From assembly GCF_900110215.1 (NCBI RefSeq), contig NZ_FOCX01000005.1, forward strand, positions 1 to 64,000: a stretch of 64,000 bases of DNA. The letters run 5' to 3'. This stretch comes from Halorientalis persicus. Its GTDB lineage: Archaea > Halobacteriota > Halobacteria > Halobacteriales > Haloarculaceae. Shown in pieces: positions 60,930 through 64,000 of the stretch (position 1 is its first letter; each line of letters starts with the position of its first letter). A program made the translations under genes and the position numbers. The notes below the pieces were generated by a model. The model worked only from the letters and a program-made list of their open reading frames with translations, made no database searches and was not told where the DNA came from.

Positions 60930-61254
60930 TACCACCGTCAACAGCGCCCGCGACCCGCTTAAATCCACCCGGTCTCTGCCCGGTGTTCCCACGAACCGAC
61001 ATGTCTCACGTGCCGATCCGTCGAACGCTTCCCGTATTATCCAAAGTTATGTCCAGATTCAAACGTGATAATTTGAACCCAAAATTAAATACGAATAAAC
61101 TCGTCGACCATGGTGTTGGCACGTAACAGTGCCACACCCCCATTCCCCACCCCCGTTTCCCACCCACTTTCCCCCGTTCGGTCGTCTCTCCCTGACCGAA
61201 CGGCCTTTCGCTTGACTCCCGAGTGACAGGACTGGTCGGTTCGAGGGTTCGGTG
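60930..61254. other. Intergenic interval with AT-rich core and strong inverted repeats
   Basis: No gene is seen in 325 bp. From left: the sucC promoter; an AT-rich core (61030-61100) with an inverted repeat TTCAAA (61058-61063)/TTTGAA (61072-61077) and TATA-like AATTAAATA (61083-61091); then two strong hairpins separated by a pyrimidine tract (see the candidate RNA). On the minus strand the tract is a chain of G runs. Confidence 0.7.
61112..61203 (+). ncRNA. Candidate structured small RNA
   Basis: GGTGTTGGCAC (61112-61122) pairs with GTGCCACACC (61129-61138), ten pairs with one bulge. A C-rich tract (61139-61173) follows, then CCGTTCGGTC (61174-61183) pairs perfectly with GACCGAACGG (61194-61203). 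The TATA-like element at 61083-61091 is about 26-27 nt before the first stem, the spacing for a start at its base. No homology to a known RNA class is recognised. It could instead be a bidirectional terminator of the minus-strand gene. Confidence 0.45.
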
Positions 61255-61908
61255 TCAGAACTCGCCGGCAAGCCGTCGCTCTCGCATCGTCCGGTAGACG
61301 AGATAGCCGAGGCCGACGATGGCGGCCAAAAGCGTCAGGAGGATGACCACCCAGCTACCGAGGACGCTCAACCCACCGAGCAGTTCGGTGTATCGGTAGT
61401 CGAGGTTGAACAAGAGCAACAGGGCTCCCGCGCCTGCGATGCCGCCCCCGATGTCGAGGGGCTGTGGTCGCCGGAGATAGAGCGCACCCATGGCGGCGAG
61501 GACGACTCCGAGTCCGAACAGTCCCTGCGACCGGTTCGATTCGGTGCCCAGCCCCGGGCGGCTGAGCGTCCAGACGTAGAACTGCTCGTCGCCGCGCTCG
61601 ATCCGGTAGACTTCGCCTTCGACCCGGACAGCCTGATCGGTCTGGACGAACGTGAACTCCGCCGGTCGGTTCTCGTTCCCACGGAAGGTGATCCGGCCGG
61701 AGTCGGCGGCCTGGGCGCGGTCGACGAGCGTCTGGGCCCGACTCGACAGATTCTCGTACGTGTAGTTGGCCGCGGCCGTCCCGTTGTACGAGTCAAGCAC
61801 CCGCACCTCGTTCACTTCGTCCGGATTCGGGTAGAGATACAGCGGATTCGCGAGCAACAGCACCGCGATCACCAGTAGCCCCACCCCGAGAACCCGATGG
61901 TCGTCCAT
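61255..61908 (-). CDS. Haloarchaeal membrane protein of unknown function
   Basis: A 217-residue protein: an N-terminal helix (VLGVGLLVIAVLLLANPLYL), an extracytoplasmic domain of about 110 residues (residues 24-130) with N-x-S/T sequons and the segment RITFRGNENRPAEFTFVQT, then three C-terminal helices and a basic tail. No family recognised. A longer frame upstream starts at 62010, but the hydrophobic n-terminus begins cleanly at ATG 61908. Confidence 0.75.
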   Translation of the reverse strand: MDDHRVLGVGLLVIAVLLLANPLYLYPNPDEVNEVRVLDSYNGTAAANYTYENLSSRAQTLVDRAQAADSGRITFRGNENRPAEFTFVQTDQAVRVEGEVYRIERGDEQFYVWTLSRPGLGTESNRSQGLFGLGVVLAAMGALYLRRPQPLDIGGGIAGAGALLLLFNLDYRYTELLGGLSVLGSWVVILLTLLAAIVGLGYLVYRTMRERRLAGEF

Positions 61909-62001
61909 TCGTCCGGACACATTTCTGTCCCCGAACGTAAGCTTTTCGTGAGGTAAATCACCGGGCAGTGGCCCCGTACCGTCGATATCGTCGCTGCGGG
62001 A

Positions 62002-62021
62002 ACCCACCACCTCCGGTGGGT
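62002..62021 (+). other. Hairpin upstream of the second TFB gene
   Basis: ACCCACC (62002-62008) and GGTGGGT (62015-62021) form a seven-pair stem with a six-base loop, about 30 bp before the TATA box. Role unknown. Confidence 0.4.
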
Positions 62022-62051
62022 GGTTTGGTGCCGACTGACGTACCGAAGGGT

Positions 62052-62059
62052 TTTTATAT
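62052..62059 (+). promoter_or_regulatory. TATA box of the second TFB gene
   Basis: TTTTATAT is centred about 30 nt before ATG 62086; a second TATATA-like run lies at 62073-62080. The strong first element predicts a near-leaderless mRNA. Confidence 0.65.
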
Positions 62060-62085
62060 GCTCCTGCTTGTTCTATATAAGAACG

Positions 62086-63054
62086 ATGGTTCGTCCGAGT
62101 CGCCAGCGGGAGCGCGAGCAGGACCGAGAGACCGAGAAAGAGACTGGGGACGACGAGGAGATGCAGAGTTGTCCCGAGTGCGAGTCAGCAAACCTGGTAT
62201 CGAGCGCTGACGGGGGTGAAATCGTCTGTGAGGACTGCGGGCTGGTGATCGAAGAGGAGAACATCGACCGGGGTCCCGAGTGGCGCGCGTTCAACCACAG
62301 CGAGCGACAGAGCAAGTCCCGCGTGGGCGCGCCGACGACCCAGACGATGCACGACAAGGGGCTGACCACACAGATCGACTGGAAGGACAAAGACGCCTAC
62401 GGGCAGTCGCTGTCCTCGGAGAAGCGGAGCCAGATGCACCGGCTCCGGAAGTGGCAGGAGCGCATCCGGACCAAAGACGCCGGCGAGCGCAACCTCCAGT
62501 TCGCGCTCAGCGAGATCGACCGGATGGCGTCCGCGCTTGGCGTCCCGCGTTCGGTCCGGGAGGTCGCCTCCGTCATCTATCGGCGGGCGCTCAACGAGGA
62601 CCTGATCCGTGGCCGTTCCATCGAGGGCGTCGCCACGTCCTGTCTGTACGCCGCCTGTCGCCAGGAGGGCATCCCGCGCTCGCTGGAAGAAGTCTCGGAC
62701 GTGTCACGGGTCGACCAGAAAGAGATCGGCCGGACCTACCGCTACGTCGCTCAGGAACTGTCCCTGAAGATGGAGCCGGTCGACCCCAAACAGTACGTCC
62801 CCCGCTTCGCCTCGGACCTGAACCTCAGCGAGGAGGTTCAGTCCAAGGCCAACGACATCATCGACGAGACAGCCGAGAAGGGCCTGCTCTCGGGCAAGTC
62901 CCCGACCGGCTACGCCGCCGCGGCCATCTACGCCGCCTCCCTGCTCTGTAACGAAAAAAAGACCCAGCGTGAAGTCGCCGACGTGGCCCAGGTGACCGAG
63001 GTCACCATCCGGAACCGCTACCAGGAACAGATCGAAGCCATCGGCGTCCGGTAA
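62086..63054 (+). CDS. tfb: Transcription initiation factor IIB (TFB)
   Basis: A 322-residue TFB, paralogue of the one at 31824-32804. After an Arg/Glu-rich 24-residue leader come the zinc ribbon (CPECESANL...CEDCGLV), the B-finger [20 protein letters not shown], the linker [23 protein letters not shown], and two cyclin folds. The C-terminal helix [19 protein letters not shown] recognises the BRE. The two TFBs differ in the leader and in repeat details, as expected for divided promoter specificity. Confidence 0.95.
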   Translation: MVRPSRQREREQDRETEKETGDDEEMQSCPECESANLVSSADGGEIVCEDCGLVIEEENIDRGPEWRAFNHSERQSKSRVGAPTTQTMHDKGLTTQIDWKDKDAYGQSLSSEKRSQMHRLRKWQERIRTKDAGERNLQFALSEIDRMASALGVPRSVREVASVIYRRALNEDLIRGRSIEGVATSCLYAACRQEGIPRSLEEVSDVSRVDQKEIGRTYRYVAQELSLKMEPVDPKQYVPRFASDLNLSEEVQSKANDIIDETAEKGLLSGKSPTGYAAAAIYAASLLCNEKKTQREVADVAQVTEVTIRNRYQEQIEAIGVR

Positions 63055-63069
63055 GACGCCGACTCTTTC

Positions 63070-63789
63070 TCAGTCCGCCGTCGAAACGTCTTCAGCGGCG
63101 GGTGCGGCGTCGTCGGACCCGACCAGCGACGAGACCGCGCGACCGTTGAGCGCGATCAGGCCGAATCCGATCTTCGCTACCACGTCGATGTACGTGACGA
63201 CGAGCGCCTGCGTCTCCAGGTCCAGCAGGCCGAGACCGCTCTGGGCCAGCACCCAGATGACCGGATAGATCAGCCACAGCACCGCGATGAAGTTCAACAG
63301 GGTCCGGTGCGTGCCGGCCACGTCCTCGTTGCCCGTGCGAGCGGCGTCGGTGATCGGCCCGTACAGCAGGTAGAGTACGCGGACGAACGCCAGGCCACCG
63401 GCGGCGAACAGGATCCACTTCAGCGGTCCCTCGACGTACGCCCCGGCCAGGCCCAGCACGATGGTCAGGGCCTGCACGCCGGCGACCTCCCAGAGGTACC
63501 GGCCGGTGACGCCGACGAGCAGGGCCAGATACGCCACGTGCATCGGCGTGGTCAACAGCCAGTCGATGTACCGAACCACGTATACAGTGTGGCCGTCCAT
63601 GGCCTGGAGCGTCCCGATCTCGGCGCTCAGAAGGGCGTAAGCCACTGCGGCCGTCACCCCGACGCCGATCAGCAGCCAGTCCTCGCGAGCGCGCTCGCCG
63701 GGCGCGCGCCACAGCGCGTATCCCATCGCGAGCGTCCCGCCGATCATTCCGAGCGTCCCGAGCGTGAACCAGGTTGTGATGTCCGTCAT
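63070..63789 (-). CDS. Sensory rhodopsin
   Basis: A 239-residue seven-helix retinal protein. Retinal binds K206 (DVVAKIGFG), the counterion is D76 in RYIDWLLTTP with R73 nearby, and D202 is the second acid. Where bacteriorhodopsin has the proton donor Asp96 there is Tyr (TTPMHVAYL), so it is not a proton pump by design. WLIYPVIW of helix F is sensory-rhodopsin-like. The Thr before the lysine important for SRII signalling is Ala here. Two bases downstream of an htr gene, so it is the photoreceptor of a phototaxis complex, probably SRII-like. Confidence 0.9.
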   Translation of the reverse strand: MTDITTWFTLGTLGMIGGTLAMGYALWRAPGERAREDWLLIGVGVTAAVAYALLSAEIGTLQAMDGHTVYVVRYIDWLLTTPMHVAYLALLVGVTGRYLWEVAGVQALTIVLGLAGAYVEGPLKWILFAAGGLAFVRVLYLLYGPITDAARTGNEDVAGTHRTLLNFIAVLWLIYPVIWVLAQSGLGLLDLETQALVVTYIDVVAKIGFGLIALNGRAVSSLVGSDDAAPAAEDVSTAD

Positions 63790-63791
63790 AG

Positions 63792-64000
63792 TCAGTCGTC
63801 AGTAGTCGCGGTCGTGTTCGACGACCCCGCGGCCGCATTGAGCGCTTCCGCCTCGAACCGGTCGAGGAGATTCGATAGCTCCTGTGCCCGCGCCTGCAGC
63901 GCTTCGGCGTTGTTCGCCACCTCGTCGATGGAGTCGGTCTGTTCGTCGGCCGCCTCGGCCACCGTGTTGGCCTCCGAGGAGGTCTGCTGGCTGATCGCCG
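63792..64000 (-). CDS. Halobacterial transducer (Htr), C-terminal end (cut by window edge)
   Basis: Only about 68 residues are inside the window. ISQQTSSEANTVAEAADEQ and TDSIDEVANNAEAL form the heptad-like helix of the methyl-accepting signalling domain, followed by LSNLLDRFEAEAL and an Ala/Thr tail. Directly upstream of the rhodopsin gene (two-base gap), so this is its cognate transducer, signalling to CheA/CheW. Whether it has the two N-terminal membrane helices lies outside the window. Confidence 0.85.
   Translation of the reverse strand, partial: AISQQTSSEANTVAEAADEQTDSIDEVANNAEALQARAQELSNLLDRFEAEALNAAAGSSNTTATTDD

Overview
The window is a high-GC stretch of a haloarchaeal chromosome (class Halobacteria). 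The evidence is the strongly acidic predicted proteome, two TFB-type transcription factors, an archaeal proteasome alpha subunit, an RPA operon, RNase P Pop5, a DacZ-type cyclic-di-AMP synthase, Tat-type lipoprotein signals and a sensory rhodopsin with its transducer. Many genes have a TATA-like element 26-28 nt before the start codon, the signature of leaderless mRNAs. Genus cannot be fixed from sequence alone. No tRNA, rRNA or CRISPR array was seen.

Layout. 1-5.6 kb is the accessory part: the end of an IS630-type transposase, a mucin-like surface protein, an unusual 400-bp interval full of short perfect hairpins, a cysteine synthase, a DUF488 protein, a thioredoxin-like protein and an IS1341-type element encoding an intact TnpB with a structured 3' end (probable omega/re-RNA). 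The right end of that element abuts, and appears to supply the ribosome-binding site of, a Tat lipoprotein gene with a very acidic, Trp-Trp-containing tail. 6.7-15.7 kb: a DUF2298 membrane protein, a DUF255 thioredoxin-domain protein, purD, a hexapeptide acyltransferase, an overlapping dacZ-mscS pair and an alpha/beta hydrolase. 15.8-18.8 kb: a protein of five tandem zinc-knuckle repeats and the cobalamin genes cobT-cbiA. 18.9-24.1 kb: methyltransferase-rnp2-psmA, SBDS, an S49 peptidase/DUF4350 pair and a FUN14 protein.

24.3-34.9 kb: hflX, htpX, moaC, the NAD(P)HX repair enzyme, acylphosphatase, an Ogg-like glycosylase, UPF0212, UPF0058, aIF2-beta, a small zinc protein, a TFB, a DUF4397 lipoprotein, a membrane protein, a winged-helix regulator and DUF357. 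35.1-41.5 kb: thioredoxin reductase, a tandem pair of paralogous secreted/membrane proteins, a 45-residue one-helix protein, a riboflavin-pathway reductase and an NhaC antiporter operon. 41.6-48.7 kb is a DNA-maintenance block: rpa1-rpap-rpe, an Lhr-type helicase and a macro-domain protein. 48.8-56.4 kb: two small proteins, a dehalogenase-like hydrolase, an aldo/keto reductase, a three-gene ABC exporter whose second gene is a permease fused to a PrsW-like membrane protease, an SRPBCC protein and a zinc-finger protein. 56.6-64 kb: a hybrid sensor kinase with a degenerate receiver, sucCD, an intergenic interval with a candidate structured RNA, a membrane protein, a second TFB, and a sensory rhodopsin preceded by the end of its Htr transducer.

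The most interesting unexplained signals are the 9-3-9 hairpins shared between the 1.6-1.8 kb interval and the TnpB element, the candidate RNA at 61112-61203, the five-repeat zinc protein and the PrsW-permease fusion. All functional names come from recognising family motifs by eye; no database search was run.
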